The notes: generated by a model not told the origin, from the sequence alone. Shown: positions 29,831 through 39,462, counted from the stretch's first letter. The stretch: DNA of 64,000 bases from Enterobacter sichuanensis (GCF_002939185.1 NZ_POVL01000011.1:33215-97214), one strand, 5' to 3'. Numbers and translations: made by a program.

Positions 29831-31018
29831 TTACACGATACGCTCGAACCCTGCTGCTAAATCGGCAATTAAATCGTCCACATTTTCTAAACCGATGTGC
29901 AGTCGGATCAGGGTACCGCTGAAGTCCACTTCGCCGCCGGGACGCAGCGCCGCAATCTGTTCCGGCTGGTTAGGCAGGATCAGGGACTCAAATCCGCCCC
30001 AGGAGTAGGCCATGCTGAAGAGGGTAAAGTTATCCAGATAATTTGCCAGCTCGTCATGGGTCAGGCGTTTTTTCAGAACGAACGAGAACAAACCGCTGCT
30101 GCCCGTAAAGTCACGTTGCCAGAATTCATGTCCCTTACTGCCTGGTAGCGCCGGATGATTAACGCGCTCAACCTGCGGGTGCTGTGCCAGCCATTCGGCC
30201 ACTTTCAGGCTGCTTTCATGGTGCTGGCGCAGACGAACCCCCAGCGTGCGAATACCACGGCTGGTCATATAGGCCGTGTCGGCATCCACCATCTGACCCA
30301 TCAGGTAGGCATTTTCACGCAGCTGATCCCAGCAGCGGGCGTTAGAGACCGCCGTGCCAATCATGCCATCAGAGTGGCCAATCAGGTACTTGGTTGCCGC
30401 CTGAATCGAGATATCAATGTCGAATTCCAGCGCCTTAAACAGCACACCAGCCGCCCAGGTGTTGTCGATCATGATAATCGCTTCTGGCGCTTTACTGCGC
30501 ACGGCTTTCACGATGGCCGGCACGTCGTGCACTTCCATGGTGAGCGATCCTGGTGATTCCAGGAACACAATGCGCGTGTTTGGCTGAATAAGCTCGGCAA
30601 TGCCTTCACCAATCAGCGGATCGAACCAGCCGGTGGTGACGCCGAGCTTGCTGAGGATTTTGGTGCAGAAGTCCTGGCTGGGTTCATAGGCGGTGTTGGT
30701 CATCAGGATATGGTCGCCCTGTTCCACAAACGCCAGAATGGTATTGGCGACCGCCGCGGCGCCGCACGGGAACAGCGCGCAGCCGGCACCGCCTTCCAGC
30801 TCGCACATCGCTTCCTGCAGAGAAAAATGGGTTAGCGTGCCACGACGGCCATAAAACAGCCCGCCTTTCGCGCGGTTACGCGTGGCGTTTTTTTTCTCCT
30901 CCACGGTATCAAACACCAGCGAGGAGGCGCGTTGAATCACGCTGTTGACCGAGCCCTGGGTATATTTCTTGCTGCGTCCTGCCTGTACCAGCGTGGTATC
31001 AAGATGCTTCTTAGTCAT
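29831..31018 (-). CDS. metC: Cystathionine beta-lyase
   Basis: PLP enzyme of methionine biosynthesis, cleaving cystathionine to homocysteine, pyruvate and ammonia. The 395 residues start [21 protein letters not shown], the E. coli start; a longer open frame upstream is not used. The PLP-binding Lys is in [14 protein letters not shown], and MIDNTWAAG holds the pyridine-contacting Asp. MetJ boxes lie just upstream. Divergent from exbB, as in E. coli. Confidence 0.97.
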   Translation of the reverse strand: MTKKHLDTTLVQAGRSKKYTQGSVNSVIQRASSLVFDTVEEKKNATRNRAKGGLFYGRRGTLTHFSLQEAMCELEGGAGCALFPCGAAAVANTILAFVEQGDHILMTNTAYEPSQDFCTKILSKLGVTTGWFDPLIGEGIAELIQPNTRIVFLESPGSLTMEVHDVPAIVKAVRSKAPEAIIMIDNTWAAGVLFKALEFDIDISIQAATKYLIGHSDGMIGTAVSNARCWDQLRENAYLMGQMVDADTAYMTSRGIRTLGVRLRQHHESSLKVAEWLAQHPQVERVNHPALPGSKGHEFWQRDFTGSSGLFSFVLKKRLTHDELANYLDNFTLFSMAYSWGGFESLILPNQPEQIAALRPGGEVDFSGTLIRLHIGLENVDDLIADLAAGFERIV

Positions 31019-31039
31019 GTTCGCTAACCCTGTTTTTAT

Positions 31040-31059
31040 ACGTCTGGACGTCCAGACTA
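31040..31059 (-). promoter_or_regulatory. MetJ operator (tandem met boxes) of metC
   Basis: ACGTCTGGACGTCCAGACTA is a near-perfect palindrome made of two to three overlapping eight-base met boxes (consensus AGACGTCT), 22 bases before the metC start. Repression by MetJ with S-adenosylmethionine is inferred from the E. coli system. Confidence 0.8.
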
Positions 31060-31187
31060 CCACGATTGTAAAAATCTGCACCCTGAGGCTTATCGAATAA
31101 GCAGAAAATATTAGCAAAAAACCGCATAAGAAATTTTTACTGCGTAAGCGCAAAGAAAGTGAGCAAAAATTGCGGCACTATGTAAAT

Positions 31188-31206
31188 AGTAATGAGAACG
31201 ACTATC
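31188..31206 (+). promoter_or_regulatory. Fur box upstream of exbB
   Basis: AGTAATGAGAACGACTATC matches the Fur consensus at 13 of 19 positions and lies 64 bases before exbB, where E. coli exbB also has a Fur site. Iron repression of exbBD is inferred. Confidence 0.65.
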
Positions 31207-31269
31207 AATTCGACGACGTTTTGATATTATTATGCTCAGATTTTGTGATTTGCGTCCTGGAGATACAGA

Positions 31270-32001
31270 GTGGGTAATAATTTGATGCAGACGGATCTCT
31301 CCGTTTGGGGCATGTATCAACATGCTGACATCGTGGTTAAGATTGTGATGATCGGCCTGATTCTGGCGTCCGTGATCACGTGGGCTATCTTCTTTAGCAA
31401 GAGCGCCGAACTCATTTCTCAGAAGCGTCGCCTTAAGCGGGAGCAGTTGCAGTTAGCCGAAGCCCGCTCGCTGGATCAGGCTTCTGACATGACCTCATCT
31501 TTCCACGCCAAAAGCCTGACCACCCTGTTAGTTAACGAAGCGCAAAACGAGCTGGAACTCTCCGCTGGCAGTGAAGATAACGAAGGCATCAAAGAGCGTA
31601 CCGGCTTCCGTCTTGAGCGTCGCGTTGCGGCCGTTGGCCGACATATGGGACGTGGTAACGGATATCTGGCGACGATCGGCGCAATTTCGCCGTTCATCGG
31701 TCTTTTCGGTACGGTCTGGGGCATCATGAACAGCTTCATCGGTATCGCCCAGACCCAAACCACCAACCTGGCAGTGGTGGCACCGGGTATCGCGGAAGCG
31801 CTGCTGGCGACGGCTATCGGTCTGGTAGCGGCCATCCCGGCGGTGGTTATCTACAACATCTTCGCGCGGATGATTGGCAGCTACAAAGCCACGCTTGGTG
31901 ATGTTGCCGCGCAGGTTCTGCTGCTGCAAAGCCGCGATCTCGACCTTAATGCCAGCTCGGTTAAGCCGGTGCATGCGGCGTCCAAACTGCGCGTAGGTTA
32001 A
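31270..32001 (+). CDS. exbB: TonB energy-transducing protein ExbB
   Basis: Pentameric inner-membrane subunit that with ExbD uses the proton gradient to drive TonB. The 243 residues have three TM helices: around 17-40 (IVVKIVMIGLILASVITWAIFF), and two C-terminal ones in GYLATIGAISPFIGLFGTVWG and VAPGIAEALLATAIGLVAA. The GTG start (MGNNLMQTDLSVWG) matches E. coli ExbB. It serves the siderophore receptor encoded at 5.7-7.9 kb as well as others. Confidence 0.97.
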   Translation: MGNNLMQTDLSVWGMYQHADIVVKIVMIGLILASVITWAIFFSKSAELISQKRRLKREQLQLAEARSLDQASDMTSSFHAKSLTTLLVNEAQNELELSAGSEDNEGIKERTGFRLERRVAAVGRHMGRGNGYLATIGAISPFIGLFGTVWGIMNSFIGIAQTQTTNLAVVAPGIAEALLATAIGLVAAIPAVVIYNIFARMIGSYKATLGDVAAQVLLLQSRDLDLNASSVKPVHAASKLRVG

Positions 32002-32005
32002 TGCG

Positions 32006-32431
32006 ATGGCAATGCGTCTAAACGAAAACCTGGACGATAACGGCGAAATGCATGAAATCAACGTGACGCCGTTTATCGACGTTATGCTGGTTCTGCTGAT
32101 TATCTTCATGGTGGCTGCGCCGCTGGCGACGGTTGACGTGAAGGTCAATCTGCCGGCCTCTTCCAGCCAGCCACAGCCGCGTCCGGAGAAGCCTGTTTAT
32201 CTGTCCGTGAAGGCGGATAAATCGATGTTCCTCGGTAACGACCCGGTGACGACTGACTCTGTCATCCCGGCGCTGGAGCAGCTTACCGGCGGTAAGAAAG
32301 ACACCACGGTCTTCTTCCGGGCGGATAAAACCGTTGATTACGAAACCATGATGAAGGTAATGGACACGCTGCATCAGGCGGGTTACCTGAAGATTGGACT
32401 GGTCGGCGAAGAAAAAGCGGCTAAAAAATAA
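32006..32431 (+). CDS. exbD: TonB energy-transducing protein ExbD
   Basis: Second ion-channel subunit of the TonB motor, 141 residues as in E. coli. One TM helix carries the essential proton-translocating Asp25 in VTPFIDVMLVLLIIFMV; the rest is a periplasmic domain ending KIGLVGEEKAAKK. It starts four bases after exbB and is followed by a terminator. Confidence 0.97.
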   Translation: MAMRLNENLDDNGEMHEINVTPFIDVMLVLLIIFMVAAPLATVDVKVNLPASSSQPQPRPEKPVYLSVKADKSMFLGNDPVTTDSVIPALEQLTGGKKDTTVFFRADKTVDYETMMKVMDTLHQAGYLKIGLVGEEKAAKK

Positions 32432-32434
32432 AAT

Positions 32435-32460
32435 AAAAGCTGGCGAAAGCCGGCTTTTTT
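32435..32460 (+). terminator. Intrinsic terminator of exbBD
   Basis: AAAAGCTGGC, GAAA tetraloop, GCCGGCTTTT with one G-T pair, followed by further T residues, four bases after exbD. Confidence 0.85.
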
Positions 32461-32606
32461 GTTTTCTCTAAGGCCAAATCGTCATTATTTTCTGCCGTTT
32501 CTCCCCACACATCATATTTATTTATCAATAAAGCCATCATTAATAATCTCTTGATTGTTAAGCAAATATCAATATTCGGCTGCGTCATTTAACGCTATCT
32601 TTTGTT

Positions 32607-33803
32607 GTGATGGCCTTTTCCGCGCTGCTGATCCATCTGGGGCACGGGGAAACCGAATATCACTTCTCTGTTTTCGTCCTCCTCTCCGCGCTGCTTGCCT
32701 GGCGCGACTGGCGACCGCTGTTGATGGGGGCTGCGGTCATCGCCATACACCATCTGGTCTTTAACTATTTGCAGGAGCACGACCTGTATGGCGTGGTGGT
32801 GTTTATGCACACTGGTTTTCATATAGTGCTTTTTCACGCCCTGTTTGTGGTAGTCCAGACGGCGATCCTGATCCTGCTGGCGGTGCGCATGGAGCAGGAC
32901 GCCCGCTCGGCGAGCGAGGTGGCCGCACTCGCCGGGGTCATTAACCGCGAGCCGGGGTATCTGACGCTCGCCGTCGATGCCGCGCCCGCCGGGTCGCCCT
33001 TCGCCCGTACCTTTAGCCTGACGCTGGGCACCATGCGCGCCACGCTTGAGCAGGTCAGCGCCAATATTGGCCAGCTGCTGGAAGCTTCCCGCACATTAGG
33101 CCAGCGTAACAGTGCGCTGTCAGAGCGTACCGATCACCAGGCAAATTCGCTGGCAACGGCGGCCAGCGCGATGGAACAGCTACGGGCTGTCGCCACCCTG
33201 ACCAGTGAAAAAGCCAGCCAGGTCAGAGAAGTGGCATTCAGCACCTGCCACGTGGCGGAGCAGGGCGGGAATAACGTACGGCAGGCGATGGCGGCAATGG
33301 AGCAGATTCGCGAGGAGTCGCAGCGCATTTACGCCATTCTGGAACTGATCGACGGCATTGCCTTCCAGACCAATATTTTGTCGCTTAACGCCTCGGTCGA
33401 GGCTGCCAGAGCGGGCGAACATGGCAAAGGTTTCGCAGTGGTCGCCTCCGAAGTGCGCGTCCTGGCGCAACGTAGCGAAGAGGCCGCAAAAGAGATCCGC
33501 CAGCTGCTGACCGCGGCGCAGGCGACCACTCAGCACGGGGTTGAGCAGGTTGAGCACGCCGGGCTAACGATGAAGTCGATCATTGAGAGTATCGAAGGGC
33601 TTCGCTCTTTGCTGGAAGAGCTCTCACAGATGAGTGAGCAGCAGCGGGCGAGCATTGCACAAATGAACGACAGCATTGCCAGCATTGATGCCAGCGTACA
33701 GGAGAATGTGCGCCACGTTGCGCAGACCCTGCAGGTGGCTGAAGCACAGCGGCAGCAGACAAGTCAGTTAAAAGAGGCGATTGCCGTATTCAGATTTAAT
33801 TAG
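32607..33803 (+). CDS. Methyl-accepting chemotaxis protein, atypical N-terminus
   Basis: A 398-residue chemoreceptor-like protein. The C-terminal signalling hairpin is intact ([23 protein letters not shown] to EVRVLAQRS). The N-terminal half is three to four hydrophobic spans (HFSVFVLLSALLAWRDWRP, LMGAAVIAIHHLVF, FMHTGFHIVLFHALFVVVQ) with no periplasmic ligand domain and no clear HAMP. The GTG used here has no Shine-Dalgarno and cuts into what looks like a first helix: in-frame codons upstream to 32562 read NIRLRHLTLSFVV, but offer no ATG, GTG or TTG. The start may be an ATT at 32574 or the 5' end may be damaged. Lies where E. coli has yghA. Confidence 0.78.
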   Translation: MMAFSALLIHLGHGETEYHFSVFVLLSALLAWRDWRPLLMGAAVIAIHHLVFNYLQEHDLYGVVVFMHTGFHIVLFHALFVVVQTAILILLAVRMEQDARSASEVAALAGVINREPGYLTLAVDAAPAGSPFARTFSLTLGTMRATLEQVSANIGQLLEASRTLGQRNSALSERTDHQANSLATAASAMEQLRAVATLTSEKASQVREVAFSTCHVAEQGGNNVRQAMAAMEQIREESQRIYAILELIDGIAFQTNILSLNASVEAARAGEHGKGFAVVASEVRVLAQRSEEAAKEIRQLLTAAQATTQHGVEQVEHAGLTMKSIIESIEGLRSLLEELSQMSEQQRASIAQMNDSIASIDASVQENVRHVAQTLQVAEAQRQQTSQLKEAIAVFRFN

Positions 33804-34246
33804 CGTGGTGGTTCGGTGGGGGCGCTGCTGCCAGACGCCAGCGCGTCCTCATCAAGCGCAACGCAGGTCACGTTTGAGGTGCGGTATTCGCCGTCTGCCA
33901 GTTTGCGCGTCAGGCGCAGGGTGGCGATTTCTCTGGCAAGCAGATACTGATAGTTGGCTTCAAGGCGCCCCAGAAGCTTCTCTTTGAGCTCCGGTCGCTG
34001 TTCGATAATGGCATTCATCACCGCACCGTAAATCTCTTCCTTTACCTGTAACGGATAAATATCGCGCCGGTTCTGCCATTTCAGTCGAACCAGTGCTGCC
34101 GGGATCGAGACCAGGTCTTGCGTAATACGCGTCATCTCGTCATTTTTTGATTTTCTCAGCGCATCGAGATTTTGCTTTAAGATAAATTCATCACTTTTTT
34201 TATCATCTAAAGTCAAATAAACGTCATTGTTCTTAATTTCTTTCAC
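33800..34246 (-). CDS. Hypothetical protein, second gene of an uncharacterised pair
   Basis: A 148-residue soluble, highly charged protein I do not recognise. It starts MKEIKNNDVYLTLDDKKSDEF and has helical, Lys/Glu/Arg-rich stretches (ALVRLKWQNRRDIYPLQVKEE, RLEANYQYLLAREIATLRLT); no signal peptide or TM helix. It begins one base after the upstream gene ends, so the two are surely cotranscribed. Its 3' end overlaps the stop of the convergent chemoreceptor gene by four bases. The pair is AT-richer than the flanking core genes, suggesting acquisition. Confidence 0.7.
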   Translation of the reverse strand: MKEIKNNDVYLTLDDKKSDEFILKQNLDALRKSKNDEMTRITQDLVSIPAALVRLKWQNRRDIYPLQVKEEIYGAVMNAIIEQRPELKEKLLGRLEANYQYLLAREIATLRLTRKLADGEYRTSNVTCVALDEDALASGSSAPTEPPR

Positions 34247-34247
34247 G

Positions 34248-34652
34248 TTAATCTTCCCCCAGGGTATAAAAAATAGGGTTGTTTTTTTCGCGTGTAATTA
34301 GATTAAGCCAAATTTCATTGCCCGCTTCATTAATTGCTTTGGTTTTCTCGGCCATTATCTGGCTTAATTTTTGGGCATCTATTTCACCTTCGGCCTGCAG
34401 ATCATTCAGCAGATGGACGAAGGCTTCAATTTTCATGGCACGAAATAAGCGGTCTTTTATATGGCGATCGTGCTCTTCCAGCAACATATTACGGGATTTG
34501 CCGCTGTCGGAAACACCAATTAATATATCAGGCTCGAAATCAGAGAGCTTTCTTTTCCCCTGAGTGAAACTGGCCTCTTTTTCTGCTTCCATCGGTTGCT
34601 GTTCCACAGGCGTAATGTGGTACTTAGCCGGGACGAGATAGTCGGGCAGCAT
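34248..34652 (-). CDS. Hypothetical protein, first gene of an uncharacterised pair
   Basis: A 134-residue protein of unknown family, MLPDYLVPAKYHITPVEQQP at the start. It is acidic and helical (RHIKDRLFRAMKIEAFVHLL, GEIDAQKLSQIMAEKTKAIN), with no signal peptide or membrane span, so cytoplasmic. It precedes the next gene by a single base. A gap of 103 bases separates it from the divergent membrane-protein gene. No functional inference is justified beyond partnership with its downstream neighbour. Confidence 0.7.
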   Translation of the reverse strand: MLPDYLVPAKYHITPVEQQPMEAEKEASFTQGKRKLSDFEPDILIGVSDSGKSRNMLLEEHDRHIKDRLFRAMKIEAFVHLLNDLQAEGEIDAQKLSQIMAEKTKAINEAGNEIWLNLITREKNNPIFYTLGED

Positions 34653-34705
34653 TTTTAATTTCCTTTAATTTCAACAGGGTGGGGTTGGTAAAGGCGTGAG
34701 ATTCG

Positions 34706-34734
34706 TTGACAATATCATGAGGCAAATTTAAAAT
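34706..34734 (+). promoter_or_regulatory. Sigma-70 promoter for the gene at 34756
   Basis: TTGACA, 17 bases, TAAAAT: a perfect -35 and a 5/6 -10 with optimal spacing. The predicted start of transcription near 34741 leaves a leader of only about 15 bases containing the GGAG before the ATG. Confidence 0.65.
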
Positions 34735-34755
34735 CAAAAAAAATGGAGCCAACCC

Positions 34756-35259
34756 ATGAACAGCATCTTTTTTACGGTCATCACATTACTATTACTGACC
34801 GCTGGTGTTCTTTTATTGATGCAGGAGTTCAATAAAACGAAAGTGTCGAACGACACCAGTGACCCCCCGCAACCGGAACGCATGACAAAAGAGGAAGGTG
34901 AAGACCATTTCTCTGTTTTGATGAACTCCGTTACGCCTGTCTGGTACTGGCGGGTCAACCATGAATATATCGATTTTTTACACGCAACAATTAAGCGTAT
35001 GAAAATGTCGGAAATTAATGACACGCCCGGACTGTTTGAGGCCCAGCGTCGCTGTAGCGACCTCAATTCAGCCGTGTATAAATATTACGACAATATCAAA
35101 AAGCGCTGCCTTAACGGTGAGAAGGTCTCTTATTCCGACCTGGATGTATTAAATTTGCGCCAGTGTTTTCGTGAGTTTAGTCTGGAAGCCTACCCGGAGC
35201 TGGTGGCGCTGGTCTGGCCGGAATATGCCCGTCCTGAGGTTAACCCCGACAACGTCTGA
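34756..35259 (+). CDS. Hypothetical single-pass inner-membrane protein
   Basis: A 167-residue protein with one N-terminal TM helix (MNSIFFTVITLLLLTAGVLL) and a soluble domain rich in aromatic and charged residues (PVWYWRVNHEYIDFLHATIK, SLEAYPELVALVWPEYARP). The positive charges after the helix suggest the body is cytoplasmic or the helix is an uncleaved anchor. I do not recognise the family. It has a strong promoter of its own, a GGAG Shine-Dalgarno, and sits divergent from the uncharacterised pair. No E. coli counterpart at this place. Confidence 0.7.
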   Translation: MNSIFFTVITLLLLTAGVLLLMQEFNKTKVSNDTSDPPQPERMTKEEGEDHFSVLMNSVTPVWYWRVNHEYIDFLHATIKRMKMSEINDTPGLFEAQRRCSDLNSAVYKYYDNIKKRCLNGEKVSYSDLDVLNLRQCFREFSLEAYPELVALVWPEYARPEVNPDNV

Positions 35260-35301
35260 GTGACGTTCTGGTTAGCTATTGCAAACAGTCAGCGCCGTTG
35301 A

Positions 35302-35829
<528 letters not shown>

Positions 35830-35832
35830 TGA

Positions 35833-35910
35833 CCCCTCACCCTAACCCTCTCCCACAGGGAGAGGGGATAGTTAGCTCCCTCTCCCTGTGGGAGAGGGCC
35901 GGGGTGAGGG
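35833..35910. repeat. Paired inverted copies of the CCCTCACCC/CCCTCTCCC palindrome
   Basis: One copy CCCCTCACCCTAACCCTCTC with its GGGAGAGGGG partner (35833-35867), and a second in opposite orientation CCCTCTCCCTGTGGGAGAGGG then CCGGGGTGAGGG (35878-35910). Together they form a large inverted structure between convergent yqhA and gpr. Confidence 0.8.
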
Positions 35911-35922
35911 CATCAGACCGCA

Positions 35923-36963
35923 CTATTTCTCCGACGACGCCTGCCAAAGATTCAACTCCCCATCCGCAACATGCCGATCAATTCTTTCCAGCTCATCCGG
36001 GCTAAAGTGCAGATTATCCAGCGCCCGCACGTTCTCCTCTATCTGCTCCGGGCGGCTTGCGCCAATGAGTACGGACGTCACGCGTTCATCTTTCAGCAGC
36101 CAGCTCAGCGCCATCTGCGCCATTGTCTGACCGCGCGCCTGCGCCATCTCATTCAGCAAGCGCAGGCTGTTCAGATTGGCTTCGGTCAGCATCTTCTGCG
36201 TCAGTCCGCGCACTTTGTTTCCTTCGCGCTGCATGCGTGAACCGTCAGGAATACCGTTCAGGTATTTTCCGGTGAGCAGCCCCTGTGCCAGCGGGGTAAA
36301 TGCGATACAGCCCGTCCCGTTTTTCTCAAGCGTATCCAGCAGGCCAGTATGATCGACCCAGCGGTTGAGCAGGTTATAGGAGGGCTGATGAATAAGCAGC
36401 GGGATTTTCCACTCGCGAAGCAGGTCAGCCATTTTCCGGGTGCGCTCGGTTGAATAGGACGAAATTCCAACGTACAGCGCTTTACCACTCTGCACGGCAT
36501 GGGCCAGCGCAGCGGCAGTCTCTTCCATTGGCGTGTTTTCATCCACCCGGTGGGAGTAGAAAATGTCCACATACTCCACGCCCATCCGCTTCAGGCTTTG
36601 GTCGAGACTGGCGAGCAGATACTTGCGCGAACCGCCCGAACCGTAAGGCCCCGGCCACATGTCGTAACCCGCCTTGGTGGAGATAATCAGCTCGTCGCGA
36701 TACGCGGCAAAATCCTCACGCAGCAGACGGCCAAAATTTTCTTCCGCACTGCCCGCCGGTGGGCCGTAGTTGTTGGCGAGATCGAAATGGGTTATGCCGA
36801 GGTCGAAGGCTTTGCGCAGCAGCGCGCGCTGGGCATCAAGAGGCTGTACGTGGCCGAAGCTATGCCACAGCCCCAGCGACAGCGCAGGAAGGCGCAGGCC
36901 GCTCTTGCCACAGTGGCGGTAGAGCATCGTTTCATAGCGGGCAGCGTCAGGGTACCAGGTCAT
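35923..36963 (-). CDS. gpr: L-glyceraldehyde 3-phosphate reductase YghZ
   Basis: Aldo-keto reductase (AKR14) of 346 residues; the E. coli enzyme reduces L-glyceraldehyde 3-phosphate and methylglyoxal. Catalytic residues lie in THFDLANNYGPP (Asp, Tyr), ELIISTKAGYDMWPG (Lys) and DIFYSHRVDENTPMEE (His). SVLIGASRPEQIEEN binds NADPH near the C-terminus. Sequence is near-identical to YghZ in the core. Preceded by GGAG before the ATG; no other gene follows in its operon. Confidence 0.96.
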   Translation of the reverse strand: MTWYPDAARYETMLYRHCGKSGLRLPALSLGLWHSFGHVQPLDAQRALLRKAFDLGITHFDLANNYGPPAGSAEENFGRLLREDFAAYRDELIISTKAGYDMWPGPYGSGGSRKYLLASLDQSLKRMGVEYVDIFYSHRVDENTPMEETAAALAHAVQSGKALYVGISSYSTERTRKMADLLREWKIPLLIHQPSYNLLNRWVDHTGLLDTLEKNGTGCIAFTPLAQGLLTGKYLNGIPDGSRMQREGNKVRGLTQKMLTEANLNSLRLLNEMAQARGQTMAQMALSWLLKDERVTSVLIGASRPEQIEENVRALDNLHFSPDELERIDRHVADGELNLWQASSEK

Positions 36964-37104
36964 GATGTCTCCTTTTCTTATCGATAATTTTTTTGAAACG
37001 TCGTTTTCATTCTGAACTTATCACATCGCTCCTCGCGAAGATAAGGGTTAACGGTGGCTGTGTGACCAGTGAAGCCACGCTAATTAAAAATGATCACAAA
37101 ACGT

Positions 37105-37131
37105 TATAATTTCCCTCTTTCCTGCCGATAA
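37105..37131 (+). promoter_or_regulatory. Sigma-28 (FliA) promoter of the chemoreceptor gene
   Basis: TATAATTT (6/8 match to TAAAGTTT), an 11-base spacer and a perfect GCCGATAA -10, 52 bases upstream of the ATG. This is the class 3 flagellar promoter pattern, so expression with the flagellar regulon is inferred. Confidence 0.75.
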
Positions 37132-37183
37132 CGAGAGAAGCACTCGCCTCTGGGCGAATTCACCCTCACGGCAAGGAAGACTT

Positions 37184-38731
37184 ATGAATATGCTCCGTAA
37201 TTTCACAATACGTTTCGTCATGCTGACGATCCTCGGGATCTTTTGTGTAATGTGGGCGGGGGTTGGGCTGTACAGCACCTGGTCCCTTTCCCGCGTTTCC
37301 GATGGCAATGACGTGGACCGCCAGCTGGTTAAACAGATGACGGTACTCAGCCAGGGTAACGATCAGTATTTCCGCTTCGTGACCCGTCTGAGCCGCGCAA
37401 TGGAAGTCAAAGCCGCAGGCGGCACGCCGGATCTGGCCTCTGCCCAACAGGCGCTGGATAACATGGGCAAGAAACTGGCCGAGATGAAAGCCATCTCCCC
37501 AGGCCCGATGGATGAGCAGGTCTCATCCCGGGTGATTGGCGCCTGGCAGGCGCTGCTCGAACAGGGGGTGACCCCGCAAATGCAGCAGGCGAAACAGGGC
37601 GCGCTGGACGGCTATCGTCAGCAGGCGAATAATGTCACCCCACCGCTGAGCCGCGCGTTCGGTGCGGCGGCTGAGGCATTCAACACTGCCGCCGCGACGT
37701 CGCTCGACAGCACCCGTGTGGTGGTCGACGGCCTGACCAGCATGACCCGGACGGTGATTATCGTCGCCACGATTATCGGCCTGCTGATCCTCCTCTTCAC
37801 CGACCGTTACCTGGTGGCGATGCTGGTCAAACCGCTGGATCGCATTCGCCAGCAGTTCCGCCAGATTGCCCAGGGCGATCTCAGCCAGCCTATTGAGCCG
37901 TTTGGCCGCAACTGTGTGGGACAGCTGGTGCCGCTGCTGAGCGCCATGCAGGACAGCCTGCGCGAAGCGGTCAGCACCATCCGCTCCGGCAGTGAGAATA
38001 TCTGGCGTGGGGCGACGGAGATTTCCAGCGGTAACAACGATCTCTCTTCCCGTACCGAAGAGCAGGCGGCGGCGCTGGAAGAGACGGCGGCCAGCATGGA
38101 GCAACTGACCGCCACGGTGAAACTGAACGCCGAAAGCGCGCGTCAGGCGAGCCAGCTGGCCGATGTGGCCTCGACCACCGCCAGCCGCGGCGGCTCGCTG
38201 GTGGAAGAGGTGGTCACCACCATGAGCGGGATCTCGGAAAGCTCGAAGAAAATTGCGGAAATCACCAACGTCATTAACAGCATCGCCTTCCAGACCAATA
38301 TCCTGGCGCTTAACGCCGCGGTTGAAGCGGCACGCGCGGGCGAGCAGGGGCGTGGTTTTGCCGTTGTGGCAGGCGAAGTCCGCAATCTGGCCAGCCGCAG
38401 CGCCAACGCGGCGAAAGAGATTGAGGGGCTGATTGCCGATTCGGTTTCCCGCGTGGAGCAGGGGGCGCAGCTGGTGAGCGACACGGGCACGACCATGGAT
38501 GCGATTTTGCGTGACGTGACAGAGGTCACCACCATCATGAAGCAGATTGCGTCGGCTTCAGAGGAGCAAAGCAAAGGCATTTCTCAGGTCGGTATCGCCA
38601 TCACCCAGATGGACGGCGTTACCCAGCAAAACGCCTCGCTGGTGGAAGAGGTTTCCGCGGCGGCGGCGGCGCTTGAGCGCCAGACCGAAGATCTTCAGCG
38701 TTCGGTGCAGAAGTTCCGCCTGACGGCTTAA
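37184..38731 (+). CDS. Methyl-accepting chemotaxis protein (TarH-type, Tsr/Tar-like)
   Basis: A 515-residue transmembrane chemoreceptor. TM1 is about residues 8-32 ([21 protein letters not shown]), then a four-helix-bundle periplasmic domain, TM2 ([19 protein letters not shown]), HAMP ([23 protein letters not shown] split by its linker), methylation helices ([19 protein letters not shown]) and the signalling tip [21 protein letters not shown]. The C-terminus QKFRLTA lacks the NWETF pentapeptide that tethers CheR/CheB. The Arg pair that binds amino acids in Tsr/Tar is not evident, so the ligand is unknown. Confidence 0.9.
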   Translation: MNMLRNFTIRFVMLTILGIFCVMWAGVGLYSTWSLSRVSDGNDVDRQLVKQMTVLSQGNDQYFRFVTRLSRAMEVKAAGGTPDLASAQQALDNMGKKLAEMKAISPGPMDEQVSSRVIGAWQALLEQGVTPQMQQAKQGALDGYRQQANNVTPPLSRAFGAAAEAFNTAAATSLDSTRVVVDGLTSMTRTVIIVATIIGLLILLFTDRYLVAMLVKPLDRIRQQFRQIAQGDLSQPIEPFGRNCVGQLVPLLSAMQDSLREAVSTIRSGSENIWRGATEISSGNNDLSSRTEEQAAALEETAASMEQLTATVKLNAESARQASQLADVASTTASRGGSLVEEVVTTMSGISESSKKIAEITNVINSIAFQTNILALNAAVEAARAGEQGRGFAVVAGEVRNLASRSANAAKEIEGLIADSVSRVEQGAQLVSDTGTTMDAILRDVTEVTTIMKQIASASEEQSKGISQVGIAITQMDGVTQQNASLVEEVSAAAAALERQTEDLQRSVQKFRLTA

Positions 38732-38736
38732 CGCGC

Positions 38737-38759
38737 AAAGGCCGCCCTGTGCGGCCTTT
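38737..38759 (+). terminator. Intrinsic terminator of the chemoreceptor gene
   Basis: AAAGGCCGC, CCTGT loop, GCGGCCTTT just after the stop codon. Faces the convergent TetR gene and may serve both. Confidence 0.75.
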
Positions 38760-38772
38760 CTCAGCCTCTCAC

Positions 38773-39363
38773 TCAGGAATGCGGCAGCAGGCTAAGCGCC
38801 TGTTTAACCGCCGCCTGCAAACGTGATTCCGGCACTCCGTCCCGGGCCTGCACCGACAAACCATGTAAAAAGACGGCAAAATAGTCTCCCAGACTCTCGG
38901 CATCGGTCGACGCCGGCAATTCACCGTTACGCACTGCCAGATGGAGACGGTCGATGATCTGCTGTGTACGCTGCAGGCGATGCTGTGCCAGCCAGGTTTT
39001 GAGCGTCTCATTTTCCGCACTGACGCTGGCTGCAGAGGCCACCACCATACATCCTTGCGGCAATTCCGGATGGCAGTAAAGATGAACCGCATCCATTAAC
39101 AGCGTCTGGAGGGTATCCCGCACGCTGCCCCCGGCGGCTAAGGCCCGATCCGCAAAACCGCCTTCCTGTTTTTCGTAATCGGCGATAGCTTCCCGAAAGA
39201 GCTGCTCTTTTGAACCGAACGCCTTGTAAATACGTGCCGATGCAATCCCCAGTTCTGCCACCAGGTCTGACATTGAGGTGCCTTCATAACCCTGTCGCCA
39301 GAACAGGTTACGCGCTTTGATAAGCGCCTGGTCACGATCGAACTGGCGCGGTCTGCCTGCCAT
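38773..39363 (-). CDS. TetR-family transcriptional regulator
   Basis: A 196-residue TetR-type repressor. The HTH is at residues about 10-55 (MAGRPRQFDRDQALIKARNL, TSMSDLVAELGIASARIYKAFGSKEQLF). The C-terminal ligand domain (TLQTLLMDAVHLYCHPELPQGCM) contains the PQGCM/V motif common to regulators of oxidoreductase and hydrolase genes. It is divergent from a three-gene cluster; a 38-base palindrome in between is the likely operator. Ligand unknown. Confidence 0.9.
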   Translation of the reverse strand: MAGRPRQFDRDQALIKARNLFWRQGYEGTSMSDLVAELGIASARIYKAFGSKEQLFREAIADYEKQEGGFADRALAAGGSVRDTLQTLLMDAVHLYCHPELPQGCMVVASAASVSAENETLKTWLAQHRLQRTQQIIDRLHLAVRNGELPASTDAESLGDYFAVFLHGLSVQARDGVPESRLQAAVKQALSLLPHS

Positions 39364-39462
39364 TTTGTTGCTCCGGTTGGTCCTGAATTCTGTGCAACAG
39401 GATCGCCTAAATCATCTGGATTACCAACGAATTTATAATTTTCGCTTGCGGTTATCCGGCTT

